Notes under the pieces: model-generated | Databases searched by the model: none | What the model saw: only the letters and a program-made list of their open reading frames with translations | Told to the model about the DNA's origin: nothing | Program-made: the position numbers and the translations under genes | Part shown: positions 51,862 through 61,074 of the stretch, in pieces | Layout: the number at the start of each line of letters is the position of its first letter | Numbering within the stretch: position 1 is the stretch's first letter | NCBI RefSeq assembly: GCF_900635955.1 | Contig: NZ_LR134201.1 | Location: forward strand, 1-64,000 | Reading direction: 5' to 3' | Length of the DNA stretch: 64,000 nucleotides | Source of the DNA: Cedecea lapagei | Lineage (GTDB): Bacteria > Pseudomonadota > Gammaproteobacteria > Enterobacterales > Enterobacteriaceae

Positions 51862-53697
51862 TTACGAAGCGGTAAACAGCGCCTTATCGCGCAGCAGATG
51901 GTCGTTGCCGCGCCGCCGGGTGAAGCCGGTTTTGTCGAAGTACTCGAGTATCTGAATCGCCAGCTTGCGGCCTACACCGAGCCTGTCGCGGAAGTCGGCG
52001 GCGTTGGTGGCACCGTGGGTTTGATCCAGTTCGCGGATCAGATCGGCAAACGCCTGCAGGCGATCGTTTCGGTAATAACGATCTTTCAGAATCGCGGTTA
52101 CCAGCCCCTGCTGGGCGGCGGATCTCAGTAGCTGGCGCATTACCTGTTCTTCCTCGCCGGTTTCTTTGGCCAGGTCGCGAACCCACCATGGCTCGTCGCC
52201 AAGCAGCGCGTCCACTTTGTCCCACACCGCCTGCTGCGTGGCAGAAAACCCCGGTTCGTACCCAGGCAGATGCAGCCAACCCTGGCGGCTTATCAGCAGG
52301 CCTTCACCGCGCATCCTTTCGATAAGCGACAGCACCAGCCCTTCGTCTTCTGAGGGCAGTGCCATACGGCGCAGGCGCTCACGCCCCGGCCCCGGCTGAT
52401 CGTCATGCTGCTGGTGGTAGCGTTCCAGCACCTCGAGAAGTTTTTGCTGCCAGCGAGCAGCCACCTCCTGGCTTAGCAGGGCATTACCCGCCTGCAGGTA
52501 GCCCGGCTTCGCAAGCTGTACCTGAAGTCCTTCCGCCGTGAGCTGACGTGCCCAGGCAAATTCGCTGAGCAGAACGGCTCCGCGTGTTAAATGCGCTTCC
52601 AGCGCCTGTTGATCATCGGTAGCCTCAGCCAGCTCACCTAGCCAGCTGAGGAACGCGGGCTGACGCTTGCCGCGGCGTGGTGCATTGAGCAGCACGGCAC
52701 GAGCACCGGCGAGCGTGGTGCGGGCGCTGATGTCGCGCAGCACCAGGCGGTCGTTATCCGCCAGCCACAGCGGTACATCCAGCACCAGTTCGGCCAGATT
52801 GTTTTCAAGCAGGGAAACTCGCCCGGTCACGTGGCGTGCTGAATGGTGAATATGCAGCGGCTGCCATTGCTGAAGCGGCTGCAGCGGCTGCAGTTCGACG
52901 ATGACGCGCTCAACCGGCAGCAGCGGTTTTTCGCTCAGCAGCCAGTCGCCACGGCTGATGTCCGTTTTTTCCGCATCACCGCTGATGTTCAGCGCAATGC
53001 GCTGCCCGGCCACCGCGCTGGAGACTGGCTGATTTTGGGCGTGCAGGCCGCGCACGCGCATCGGCTTATCTGCACCGGTCAGCCAGAGCGAATCGCCAGC
53101 GTTAACTTTGCCGCTTAGCGCAGTGCCGGTTACTACCAGCCCAGCGCCCTTAATCGTAAAGGCCCTGTCGATAGCAAGACGGAAGCGGTGCGAGGTGGCG
53201 TGAGGGCGTTCGTTTAGCCCTTTGAGATGCTGCTGCAGCGCCTCAATGCCTTCTCCGCTGGCGGCTGCGGTAACAAAAATGGCGGCCTTCGTATCGCCGA
53301 GCAGGGCGGTAACTTCTGCGCGGACTTCCTCAATGCGGCTTTCGCTCACGCGGTCGGCTTTGGTCAGCGCGACGGTAATCTGTGGGTTGCCCGTCAGCTG
53401 TAAAATAGCCAGATGTTCGCGGGTTTGCGCCATCACGCCATCGTCGCAGGCGACGACCAGCAGCGCATGATCGATGCCGCCGACGCCCGCCAGCATGTTG
53501 GCCAGAAATTTTTCGTGCCCCGGCACGTCAATAAAGCCGATGACGCGGCCATCCGGCTGCGGCCAGTAGGCATAGCCCAGATCGATGGTCATGCCGCGCT
53601 TTTTCTCTTCCGGCAGCCGGTCGGCATTTACGCCGGTCAGCGCCTGGAGAAGGGTGGTTTTGCCGTGGTCGACATGCCCGGCGGTGGCAATAATCAC
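51862..53697 (-). CDS. selB: Selenocysteine-specific elongation factor SelB
   Basis: SelB brings Sec-tRNA to the ribosome at UGA codons by binding the SECIS hairpin. The 611-residue protein begins VIIATAGHVDHGKTTLL with the G1 motif, then DVPGHEKFLA (G3) and VALTKADR (G4). C-terminal winged-helix domains bind SECIS RNA (AADFRDRLGVGRKLAIQILE). GTG at 53697 is chosen; it overlaps the selA TGA (GTGA), so both are coupled. The longer upstream frame runs into selA. Confidence 0.97.
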   Translation of the reverse strand: MIIATAGHVDHGKTTLLQALTGVNADRLPEEKKRGMTIDLGYAYWPQPDGRVIGFIDVPGHEKFLANMLAGVGGIDHALLVVACDDGVMAQTREHLAILQLTGNPQITVALTKADRVSESRIEEVRAEVTALLGDTKAAIFVTAAASGEGIEALQQHLKGLNERPHATSHRFRLAIDRAFTIKGAGLVVTGTALSGKVNAGDSLWLTGADKPMRVRGLHAQNQPVSSAVAGQRIALNISGDAEKTDISRGDWLLSEKPLLPVERVIVELQPLQPLQQWQPLHIHHSARHVTGRVSLLENNLAELVLDVPLWLADNDRLVLRDISARTTLAGARAVLLNAPRRGKRQPAFLSWLGELAEATDDQQALEAHLTRGAVLLSEFAWARQLTAEGLQVQLAKPGYLQAGNALLSQEVAARWQQKLLEVLERYHQQHDDQPGPGRERLRRMALPSEDEGLVLSLIERMRGEGLLISRQGWLHLPGYEPGFSATQQAVWDKVDALLGDEPWWVRDLAKETGEEEQVMRQLLRSAAQQGLVTAILKDRYYRNDRLQAFADLIRELDQTHGATNAADFRDRLGVGRKLAIQILEYFDKTGFTRRRGNDHLLRDKALFTAS

Positions 53698-55082
53698 TTG
53701 GCGATCCCCTCCAGCAGCAGCGCTTCGTTTTCCAGGCAGCGTAAATCCAGCCACAGGCGGCCATCGGCAATGCGGCCAATCACCGGCCTCTCAAGTGTGC
53801 GCAGGGTTTGCGTCAGGGAGGCAAGCGTTGAACCACGTCCATCTTTTGGCGCAAAGGTCAGAGCCGCGCCAGGCAGACGGTCAACGGGTAAAGAGCCGCT
53901 ACCGATTTGCGACAGACACGCCTCTACACGCACGTTAAATCGCTCGCCAAAACGCTGCTCAAAAACGGGCAGCAGGCGGGTTGCCTGCTGGTGGATATCC
54001 TCGGCGCTGCGGGTCAGCAGGCGCAACGTTGGCAGACGCTCGACCAGCGTTTCCGGGTGCTGGTAGAGCCGCAGCGTGGCCTCCAGCGCCGCCAGCGTCA
54101 TTTTGTCGGCACGCAGCGCGCGTTTCAGAGGATGGCTCTGAATACGCTCAATAAGCGCCTTTTTGCCCACGATGATCCCGGCCTGTGGGCCGCCGAGAAG
54201 TTTGTCGCCGGAGAAGCTGACCAGGCTCACGCCGTCGGCAATCAGCTGCTGCGGCATAGGCTCAGGCGGTAAACCCCACTGGCTTAAATCCACCAGCGAA
54301 CCGCTGCCGAGGTCGGCAACCACCGGCAGGTTAAGTTCGTTGCCCAGTGCGGCCAGTTCGGCTTCGCTGACCGCTTTGGTGAAACCTTCGATGTGATAGT
54401 TGCTGGTATGAACCTTCATCAGCAGCGCGGTGTTTTCGCCCGCCGCAGCCCGGTAATCTTTCAGGTGCGTGCGGTTGGTGGTACCGACTTCAACCAGCGT
54501 GCAGCCTGCCTGGCGCATGACGTCGGGGATGCGGAACGCGCCGCCAATCTCCACCAGCTCGCCTCGCGAAACCACAACTTCGCCGCCGTTGGCGCTGGCG
54601 GCCAGCATTAACAGTACCGCTGCCGCATTATTGTTGACGATGCAGGCATCTTCCGCGCCGGTCAGCTCGCAAAGCAGGTCGGCAATGGCGCGATCGCGAT
54701 GGCCACGGCCTGCGTCGTCGAGTGAATATTCGAGCGTAACCGCAGAGCGCATGGCTTCGCTCACCGCCTCAATAGCCGCTTCGGCCTGTAGCGCTCGCCC
54801 GAGGTTAGTGTGCAGCACGGTGCCGGTCAGGTTGAACACCGGCAGCAGAGCGCTGCGCTGGCTGGCCTCAAGTTCCTCTCGCGTTTTCTTTGCCCAGTCC
54901 TCGCTCCAGTCCGGCAGCTTGTTCGCCTCGCGGATGTGTTCGCGCGCTTCGTTCTGCAGCGACCTGAGGGTAGCAACCACGCGGGTGTGCCCGAACTCGG
55001 CAAGGAGGGCGGTAAAGGCGGCATCGCGCAGCAAGCGGTCGGTCGCCGGAAGATGGCTAAAAAGTGTTTGAGCTGTCGTCAT
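53694..55082 (-). CDS. selA: Selenocysteine synthase SelA
   Basis: SelA is a PLP enzyme converting seryl-tRNA-Sec to selenocysteyl-tRNA-Sec with selenophosphate from SelD. The 462-residue protein (E. coli 463) has the PLP lysine in VSFSGDKLLGGPQAG, VVADLGSGSLVD, and an N terminus (FSHLPATDRLLRD) that binds the tRNA. First gene of the selAB operon. selC and a selenoprotein gene lie in the same window. Confidence 0.97.
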   Translation of the reverse strand: MTTAQTLFSHLPATDRLLRDAAFTALLAEFGHTRVVATLRSLQNEAREHIREANKLPDWSEDWAKKTREELEASQRSALLPVFNLTGTVLHTNLGRALQAEAAIEAVSEAMRSAVTLEYSLDDAGRGHRDRAIADLLCELTGAEDACIVNNNAAAVLLMLAASANGGEVVVSRGELVEIGGAFRIPDVMRQAGCTLVEVGTTNRTHLKDYRAAAGENTALLMKVHTSNYHIEGFTKAVSEAELAALGNELNLPVVADLGSGSLVDLSQWGLPPEPMPQQLIADGVSLVSFSGDKLLGGPQAGIIVGKKALIERIQSHPLKRALRADKMTLAALEATLRLYQHPETLVERLPTLRLLTRSAEDIHQQATRLLPVFEQRFGERFNVRVEACLSQIGSGSLPVDRLPGAALTFAPKDGRGSTLASLTQTLRTLERPVIGRIADGRLWLDLRCLENEALLLEGIAK

Positions 55083-55151
55083 GGCAGGGACTGGGTTAGG
55101 GAATTTGTTAGCAATATTATAGGGGACAACGTCCCCTGTCCTGGCAGCAGA

Positions 55152-55760
55152 TCATGCCGCGGGTGGTTCAGTGCGTGCAAAGCTCTCGCGCTGGAACAGC
55201 TGCTCTACCAGTTTGACCAGGTGCGGGCGATTGACGCACCAGCCCGGCGCAACGCGGCGGAAATTGAGGTAGCCAACGGCGCAGGCCGCGGAGATATTGG
55301 CCAGATTGAGCGGCTCTGCGGTCAGCGTGCCGTCGGCAGCGTACTGCTCCAGCATATCGAGGGCTCGGGCAATTTTCTCTCGCTGGCGCAGCAGCACCTC
55401 TTCGGACTGCTGTTCCGACGGGCGCAGTTTTTCACGCACGGAAGTTAACGCCGCATCCAGAATGCCGTCGGCTAACGCCTCAAGCTGGCGCACTTTTAGC
55501 GCTGCTTTCGGGTCGAGCGGAATCAGCTCTGGCGCTATGTTCAGCAGCTCAAGGTATTGGGCGATGATCGGCGAATCAAACCAGCGCTCGCCCTCGTCGG
55601 TAATCAGCGTTGGCACTTTGCCCAGCGGGTTGTACTGCGGGGCAGGACTGCCGCCTACCCACGGATTGACGTTAATAAACTCAAAGCTGAGGCCTTTTTC
55701 CAGCAGGATGACCGAGATCTTTCGCACATAGGGGCTGGTGTAGTTACCGATCAGTTTCAT
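55152..55760 (-). CDS. yibF: Glutathione S-transferase family protein YibF
   Basis: A 202-residue GST-like protein, equal in length to E. coli YibF. The thioredoxin-like N-terminal domain starts MKLIGNYTSPYVRKISVILL and includes FNPLGKVP-type NPLGKVPTLI and ERWFDSPIIAQYLEL; the helical C-terminal domain ends SFARTEPPAA. The ATG at 55760 is preferred to a TTG 21 bases upstream by comparison with YibF. The enzymatic substrate is unknown. It follows selA's promoter side, as in E. coli. Confidence 0.94.
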   Translation of the reverse strand: MKLIGNYTSPYVRKISVILLEKGLSFEFINVNPWVGGSPAPQYNPLGKVPTLITDEGERWFDSPIIAQYLELLNIAPELIPLDPKAALKVRQLEALADGILDAALTSVREKLRPSEQQSEEVLLRQREKIARALDMLEQYAADGTLTAEPLNLANISAACAVGYLNFRRVAPGWCVNRPHLVKLVEQLFQRESFARTEPPAA

Positions 55761-55793
55761 GACATTATCCGTTTTTGCCAACTTGAGGTAAGT

Positions 55794-55868
55794 ATGAAAC
55801 AGATACCCAACATTGCTGAAAAAGTCTACGACAGCGGCGCTTTTCCCCTCCCGCCTCGCTGTAATTAA
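55794..55868 (+). CDS. Possible 24-residue small protein
   Basis: A 24-codon frame with GAGGTAAGT before the ATG, divergent from yibF by 33 bases and upstream of mtlA. The product (MKQIPNIAEKVYDSGAFPLP, then PRCN) matches nothing I know. A good ribosome site is the only positive evidence. Confidence 0.3.
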   Translation: MKQIPNIAEKVYDSGAFPLPPRCN

Positions 55869-55954
55869 CTTTCACCGAGCAAGGAGCTCTCGCCGACTGT
55901 CAACTGCCATATTTTAACTGGATCACACACGGGGGAGACTGCCTGAAAATATCT

Positions 55955-56131
55955 TGTGATGTAGATCACAAATAAATAACAAAGGCGTCATAACTAAATG
56001 TGATGTTAATCACATTAAAGGGCCGATAAGGGTTTAAAAATTCACCGTGTACTTTTTTTACACAGCAATTATGTGATCTTCGTCACTCACCGAGGTTGGT
56101 TGAACCCTGATTATTAGTGATCTTTGTCACA
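55955..56131 (+). promoter_or_regulatory. mtlA control region with four CRP sites
   Basis: Four CRP half-site pairs precede mtlA: TGTGATGTAGATCACA (55955-55970), TGTGATGTTAATCACA (55999-56014), TGTGATCTTCGTCACT (56072-56087) and AGTGATCTTTGTCACA (56116-56131). A further palindrome GTGTA-N7-TACAC lies at 56047-56063. Several CRP sites control mtlA in E. coli, so strong cAMP-CRP activation is expected. No gene other than the possible small ORF is seen between 55869 and 56275. Confidence 0.85.
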
Positions 56132-56275
56132 TAATAAGGCGTTAGCTGGACAGCTAAACGATTCAGTGCCAGATTCGCGTCACTTTCTGCTTCATAAGGC
56201 CGGCGACCCTGCCGCTACGTTAACAATAAACCTCGGGCTGCTTTTCAGCGCGTAACACCAACAAGGGGTATGTGT

Positions 56276-58195
56276 ATGTCATCCGATATCAAGATCAAAG
56301 TGCAAAGCTTTGGTCGTTTCCTCAGCAATATGGTAATGCCAAATATCGGGGCGTTTATCGCCTGGGGTATTATCACGGCCTTATTTATTCCTACCGGATG
56401 GTTGCCAAACGAAACGCTGGCGAAGCTGGTAGGCCCGATGATCACTTACCTGCTGCCGCTGCTGATCGGCTTTACCGGTGGCCGCCTGATTGGCGGTGAC
56501 CGCGGCGGCGTTGTCGGTGCTATCACCACCATGGGCGTTATCGTCGGCGCAGACATGCCGATGTTCCTCGGCGCCATGATTGCCGGTCCTCTGGGTGGCT
56601 GGGCTATCAAGCACTTCGACAAATGGGTCGACGGTAAAATCAAATCCGGCTTTGAAATGCTGGTGAACAACTTCTCTGCCGGCATCATCGGGATGATCCT
56701 GGCCATTCTGGCGTTCCTCGGCATCGGCCCTGCGGTTGAAGTCCTGTCCAAACTTCTGGCGGCAGGCGTTAACTTCATGGTGGTGCACGACATGCTGCCG
56801 CTGGCCTCTATCTTCGTAGAGCCGGCGAAAATCCTGTTCCTGAACAACGCTATCAACCACGGTATCTTCTCGCCGCTGGGGATTCAGCAGTCCCACGAAC
56901 TGGGCAAATCTATCTTCTTCCTGATCGAAGCGAACCCAGGTCCAGGTATGGGCGTACTGCTGGCGTACATGTTCTTCGGTCGCGGTAACGCTAAGCAGTC
57001 CGCTGGCGGCGCGGCTATCATCCACTTCCTGGGCGGTATCCACGAGATTTACTTCCCGTATGTGCTGATGAATCCACGCCTGATCCTGGCCGTTATCCTT
57101 GGCGGTATGACCGGCGTGTTCACTCTGACCGTGCTGAACGGCGGCCTGGTTTCCCCGGCTTCCCCAGGTTCCATCCTGGCGGTACTGGCGATGACCCCAA
57201 AAGGCGCTTACTTCGCTAACATCGCGGCTATCTGCGCGGCCATGGTCGTTTCCTTCGTGGTGTCCGCCATCCTGCTGAAAACCAGCAAGGTGAAAGAGGA
57301 AGATGACATCGAAGCTGCCGCTCGCCGTATGCAGGAAATGAAAGCCGAATCCAAAGGTGGCACCGCGCCGCTGGCGGTAGGTGCAGGCCTGTCTAACGAC
57401 CTGAGCCACGTGCGTAAAATCATCGTTGCCTGTGACGCAGGTATGGGCTCCAGCGCCATGGGTGCGGGCGTGCTGCGTAAGAAAGTGAACGATGCCGGCC
57501 TGAAAAATATCTCCGTGACCAACTGCGCTATCAACAGCCTGCCGGATGACGTTGACCTGGTGATTACCCACCGCGACCTGACCGAGCGTGCGATGCGCCA
57601 GGTGCCACAGGCGCAGCATATCTCCCTGACCAACTTCCTCGACAGCAGCCTGTATGCCAACCTGGTTGAGCGTCTGCTGGCCTCTCAGAACCTGAGCGAC
57701 AAAGAAGTGAAGGTGATGCACAGCCTGGAAGACAGCTTTGTCTCCAGCGAAGACGGCGTGTTCAAGCTGGGCGCGGGCAACGTGTTCCTCGGCCTGAAAG
57801 CCAACACCAAAGAAGAAGCGATTCGTTTTGCCGGTGAGCAACTGGTAAACGGCGGTTACGTACAGCCTGAATACGTTGACGCGATGTTCGAGCGCGAAAA
57901 ACTGACCCCGACCTACCTGGGCGAAGGCATCGCGGTTCCTCACGGTACCGTTGAAGCGAAAGATCGCGTGCTGAAAACCGGCGTCGTGTTCTGCCAGTAT
58001 CCGGAAGGCGTTCACTTCGGTGAAGAGCCGGAAGATATTGCCCGTCTGGTTATCGGTATTGCCGCCCGCAACAACGAGCACATTCAGGTGATCACCAGCC
58101 TGACCAACGCGCTGGATGATGACTCGGTGATTGAGCGCCTGGCGCACACCACCAGCGTCCAGGAAGTGCTGGATCTGCTGGCCGGTAAGAAATAA
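56276..58195 (+). CDS. mtlA: Mannitol-specific PTS enzyme IICBA
   Basis: MtlA imports and phosphorylates D-mannitol to mannitol-1-phosphate. The 639-residue protein has IIC (about 1-340, eight-helix membrane part with GGIHEIYFPYVLMNP), IIB with the phosphocysteine in VACDAGMGSSAMGAG (E. coli Cys384) and IIA with the phosphohistidine in IAVPHGTVEAKD (His554). The ATG at 56276 (MSSDIK) has AAGGGG seven bases upstream; an ATG two codons earlier is too close. Expression is controlled by the CRP-rich region and MtlR. Confidence 0.98.
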   Translation: MSSDIKIKVQSFGRFLSNMVMPNIGAFIAWGIITALFIPTGWLPNETLAKLVGPMITYLLPLLIGFTGGRLIGGDRGGVVGAITTMGVIVGADMPMFLGAMIAGPLGGWAIKHFDKWVDGKIKSGFEMLVNNFSAGIIGMILAILAFLGIGPAVEVLSKLLAAGVNFMVVHDMLPLASIFVEPAKILFLNNAINHGIFSPLGIQQSHELGKSIFFLIEANPGPGMGVLLAYMFFGRGNAKQSAGGAAIIHFLGGIHEIYFPYVLMNPRLILAVILGGMTGVFTLTVLNGGLVSPASPGSILAVLAMTPKGAYFANIAAICAAMVVSFVVSAILLKTSKVKEEDDIEAAARRMQEMKAESKGGTAPLAVGAGLSNDLSHVRKIIVACDAGMGSSAMGAGVLRKKVNDAGLKNISVTNCAINSLPDDVDLVITHRDLTERAMRQVPQAQHISLTNFLDSSLYANLVERLLASQNLSDKEVKVMHSLEDSFVSSEDGVFKLGAGNVFLGLKANTKEEAIRFAGEQLVNGGYVQPEYVDAMFEREKLTPTYLGEGIAVPHGTVEAKDRVLKTGVVFCQYPEGVHFGEEPEDIARLVIGIAARNNEHIQVITSLTNALDDDSVIERLAHTTSVQEVLDLLAGKK

Positions 58196-58295
58196 GACCC
58201 TCACCCCGACCCTCTCCCTCAAAGGGAGAGGGAGTAAAAAGGGGAGGTTCTGGATGTACCCTCTCCCTTATGGGGAGAGGGCTAGGGTGAGGGGA
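58196..58295. repeat. REP-like palindromic repeats between mtlA and mtlD
   Basis: CCCTCACCC, CCCTCTCCC/GGGAGAGGG and, after 30 bases, a second CCCTCTCCC...GGGAGAGGG with GGGTGAGGGG. Located inside the mtl operon, it might stabilise the mtlA part of the transcript. Confidence 0.85.
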
Positions 58296-58355
58296 TTCGC
58301 ATACAGTATCCTTACCCCAGCCCTAACGGGTGACATAATCAGGAAGGTTAACGCA

Positions 58356-59504
58356 ATGAAAGCATTACATTTTGGTGCAGGTAATATCGGTCGTGGCTTT
58401 ATCGGTAAACTGCTAGCGGACGCCGGTCTGCAGCTGACTTTTGCCGACGTAAACCAGGTGGTTCTGGATGCTCTGAACGCGCGTCACAGCTACCAGGTTC
58501 ATGTCGTGGGCGAGCAGCAGCAGATTGATACCGTGTCCAACGTGAATGCCGTCAGCAGCATCGGCGACGACGTCGTCGCGCTTATCGCGCAGGTCGATCT
58601 GATCACTACTGCGGTAGGCCCGGTTGTGCTTGAGCGCATCGCGCCAACGCTTGCCAAAGGCCTTGAGCTGCGCCGCGCCAACGGCAACGAAACGCCATTG
58701 AACATTATCGCCTGTGAAAACATGGTGCGCGGTACCAGCCAGCTGAAAGAGCACGTGAAGAAAGCGCTGTCCGCCGATGCGTGGGCATGGGTTGAGCAGC
58801 ACGTCGGCTTCGTGGACTCGGCGGTTGACCGCATCGTTCCTCCTTCTGAATCGGCCACCAACGACCCGCTGGAAGTGACCGTTGAAACCTTTAGCGAGTG
58901 GATTGTTGATAAAACCCAGTTTAAAGGTGAGCTACCAAACATTCCTGGCATGGAACTTACTGATAATCTTATGGCGTTTGTCGAGCGCAAGCTCTTCACG
59001 CTGAATACCGGGCATGCTATAACCGCGTACCTCGGTCAGCTGGCCGGGCACCAGACTATCCGCGATGCCATTCTTGACGAGAAAGTTCGCGCCGTAGTGA
59101 AAGGGGCGATGGAAGAGAGCGGCGCGGTGCTGATTAAGCGCTACGGCTTTGAAGCTGATAAGCATGCTGCGTACATCAAGAAAATCCTTGGTCGTTTCGA
59201 AAACCCTTATCTGAAGGATGATGTGGAGCGAGTGGGTCGTCAGCCGCTGCGTAAACTCAGCGCCGGTGACCGCCTGGTTAAGCCGCTGCTCGGCACCATT
59301 GAGTATGGTTTGCCGCACGTTAACCTGATCAAAGGGATTGCGGCAGCCATGCACTACCACAGCGAGCAGGATCCTCAGGCGCAGGAGCTGAAACAGCTGC
59401 TGGCAGACAAAGGCCCGCAGGCCGCGCTGGCGGAAGTCTCCGGTCTGGCCGCGAGCAGTGAAGTCGTTGCCGAGGCGGTGAAGGCGTATAACGCCATAGC
59501 GTAA
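58356..59504 (+). CDS. mtlD: Mannitol-1-phosphate 5-dehydrogenase
   Basis: MtlD oxidises mannitol-1-phosphate to fructose-6-phosphate with NAD+. The 382-residue protein (E. coli 382) begins MKALHFGAGNIGRGFIGKLL with the Rossmann GAGNIGRG; the polyol-dehydrogenase core includes ACENMVRGT, DKTQFKGELPNIPG and TLNTGHAI with catalytic Lys and His. AGGAAGG precedes the ATG at 58356. Second gene of mtlADR. Confidence 0.97.
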   Translation: MKALHFGAGNIGRGFIGKLLADAGLQLTFADVNQVVLDALNARHSYQVHVVGEQQQIDTVSNVNAVSSIGDDVVALIAQVDLITTAVGPVVLERIAPTLAKGLELRRANGNETPLNIIACENMVRGTSQLKEHVKKALSADAWAWVEQHVGFVDSAVDRIVPPSESATNDPLEVTVETFSEWIVDKTQFKGELPNIPGMELTDNLMAFVERKLFTLNTGHAITAYLGQLAGHQTIRDAILDEKVRAVVKGAMEESGAVLIKRYGFEADKHAAYIKKILGRFENPYLKDDVERVGRQPLRKLSAGDRLVKPLLGTIEYGLPHVNLIKGIAAAMHYHSEQDPQAQELKQLLADKGPQAALAEVSGLAASSEVVAEAVKAYNAIA

Positions 59505-59519
59505 CCCTATGCAGGCGCG

Positions 59520-60089
59520 GTGGATGCCGCGCCTGAAACATGTTTAGTGATGCAGGCAAAAATGGAAGAAACCCAGGCCTTTGAAAACCGCGTGCTTGAG
59601 CGACTGAATGCCGGCAAAACCGTACGAAGCCTGCTAATTGCCGCCGTCGAGCTGTTGACCGAAGCGGTCAATATCCTGGTGTTACAGGTGTTCCGCAAAG
59701 ACGATTACGCGGTGAAATATGCGGTTGAGCCGCTGCTGGACGGCGACGGGCCGCTGGGCGACCTTTCGGTACGCCTGAAGCTTATTTACGGGCTGGGCGT
59801 ACTGAACCGCGCCGAGTACGAAGACTGCGAGCTGCTCATGGCGCTGCGCGAAGAGTTAAATCATGACGGCAACGAGTACAGTTTTACCGATGATGAAATT
59901 CTGGGCCCGTTTGGCGAGCTGCACTGCGTAACGGCGCTGCCGCCGACTCCGACCTTCGTTGACGGTAGTGACCCGGAACTGCTCGCGATGCAGCGTCAGC
60001 GCTACATGCAGATAGTTCGCTCCACGATGGTCCTTTCCCTGACTGAGCTGATCTCCCGGATCAGCTTAAAAAAAGCCTTCCAGAAATAG
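59520..60089 (+). CDS. mtlR: Mannitol operon repressor MtlR
   Basis: MtlR represses the mtl operon in the absence of mannitol. The 189-residue helical protein shares QAFENRVLERLNAGKTVRS, FRKDDYAVKYAVEPLLDGDG and LTELISRISLKKAFQK with E. coli MtlR (195). The first ATG at 59520 gives a family-like length; the ATG at 59550 is an alternative. It follows mtlD by 15 bases. No HTH is seen by eye, so DNA binding may be indirect. Confidence 0.95.
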   Translation: MDAAPETCLVMQAKMEETQAFENRVLERLNAGKTVRSLLIAAVELLTEAVNILVLQVFRKDDYAVKYAVEPLLDGDGPLGDLSVRLKLIYGLGVLNRAEYEDCELLMALREELNHDGNEYSFTDDEILGPFGELHCVTALPPTPTFVDGSDPELLAMQRQRYMQIVRSTMVLSLTELISRISLKKAFQK

Positions 60090-60160
60090 CCGCTTTTCGC
60101 CCTGTCCCTCAGGATCGTGTATCCTTGCCGACAAGCCATCTTTATTCACGGTAAGTCAAA

Positions 60161-60523
60161 ATGAAAGAAATCGAAAAATCAGAGATTAAACGCCTTAGCG
60201 ACCGCCTGGACGCTATCCGTCACGAGATGCCAGGTCTGCACCTGATCAACGAGGCGGAAAAATATGCCGAGCTGGAAAAAGAGCGGCAGAAGCTGGAAAT
60301 TGAAATTGCCCGTCTGCAGGCTGTACGCAATCAGAAGCTGAGCAAAGAGGCGCAGAAGCTGATGGCGCTGCCGTTCAAGCGTGCTATTACCAAAAAAGAG
60401 CAGGCCGATATGGGCAAGCTGAAGAAAAGCGTCCGTGGCCTGGTGATTGTCCACCCGATGACCGCCCTGGGTCGTGAGATGGAATTGACCGAGATGACCG
60501 GCTTCTCCCGCATCGATTTTTAA
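60161..60523 (+). CDS. yibL: YibL family ribosome-associated protein (DUF2810)
   Basis: A 120-residue protein, same length as E. coli YibL, found with ribosomes but of unclear role. The N-terminal half is a charged coiled coil (EIKRLSDRLDAIRHEM, KYAELEKERQKLEIEIARL); the C-terminal KKEQADMGKLKKSVRGLVIV is strongly conserved. It follows mtlR, as in E. coli. Confidence 0.96.
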   Translation: MKEIEKSEIKRLSDRLDAIRHEMPGLHLINEAEKYAELEKERQKLEIEIARLQAVRNQKLSKEAQKLMALPFKRAITKKEQADMGKLKKSVRGLVIVHPMTALGREMELTEMTGFSRIDF

Positions 60524-60782
60524 TAGCGCTTTTTTTCCGGTGAATTAAGCCGGAAAACCCTTCGCCGTTCCCCGATTAAACTCACAGCCGGCCCTGTCGC
60601 TCAGCGCCGGTTGCGGGTTTTCCTCAATCCTCTGTCGCTCTCCCTGATGGTTGCTTTTTTGTTCATTTTTTTTGAAAGAGATAAGCGAATTGTTCCGCTA
60701 ACAAACGGTGCTGCACGGCGCTATTCTTATTTCATCGAAGGCAGTCAGCCTTCTCAACAAACAAAACGCAAAGGTAATCATC

Positions 60783-61028
60783 ATGAAAAGCATCAAATAT
60801 TTTGCCGTAGTTATGACACTCGCCGCTTCCTTCTCCGGTTTCGCTGTGGAAACCCAGATCGATGCCAGCCAGAAAATGGGCACCGTCTCCGTTAGCGGGG
60901 CATCTAACCTCGACAGCCTGCAACATCAGCTGCAGCAAAAAGCCGAGCAGGCTGGCGCGAAATCCATCCGCATCATCTCTGCCGGTGGCGATAACAAAAT
61001 GTACGGTGTTGCGGAAATTTATAACTAA
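60783..61028 (+). CDS. YhcN/BhsA/McbA-type small exported protein (DUF1471)
   Basis: An 81-residue periplasmic protein. The signal peptide is MKSIKYFAVVMTLAASFSGFA, cleaved near residue 21. The mature part has the DUF1471 pattern MGTVSVSGASNLDSLQHQL, then AEQAGAKSIRIISAGG and a final VAEIYN. Such proteins are induced by stress or affect biofilm; the exact role is unknown. AAAGG precedes the ATG. Confidence 0.92.
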   Translation: MKSIKYFAVVMTLAASFSGFAVETQIDASQKMGTVSVSGASNLDSLQHQLQQKAEQAGAKSIRIISAGGDNKMYGVAEIYN

Positions 61029-61047
61029 GCACCGAATCACGCCGTAT

Positions 61048-61074
61048 GGGCCGCCTCGCGCGGCCCGTGTTTTA
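61048..61074 (+). terminator. Terminator after the DUF1471 gene
   Basis: GGGCCGC/GCGGCCC with loop CTCGC and a GTGTTTTA tail, 19 bases past the stop. The T-run is short. It overlaps the stop of the convergent GNAT gene. Confidence 0.65.

Noticed and set aside
56381..58222. 613-codon open frame antisense to mtlA
   Set aside because: Composition is that of a shadow (His/Gln/Arg-rich), with mtlA clearly the real gene on the other strand.
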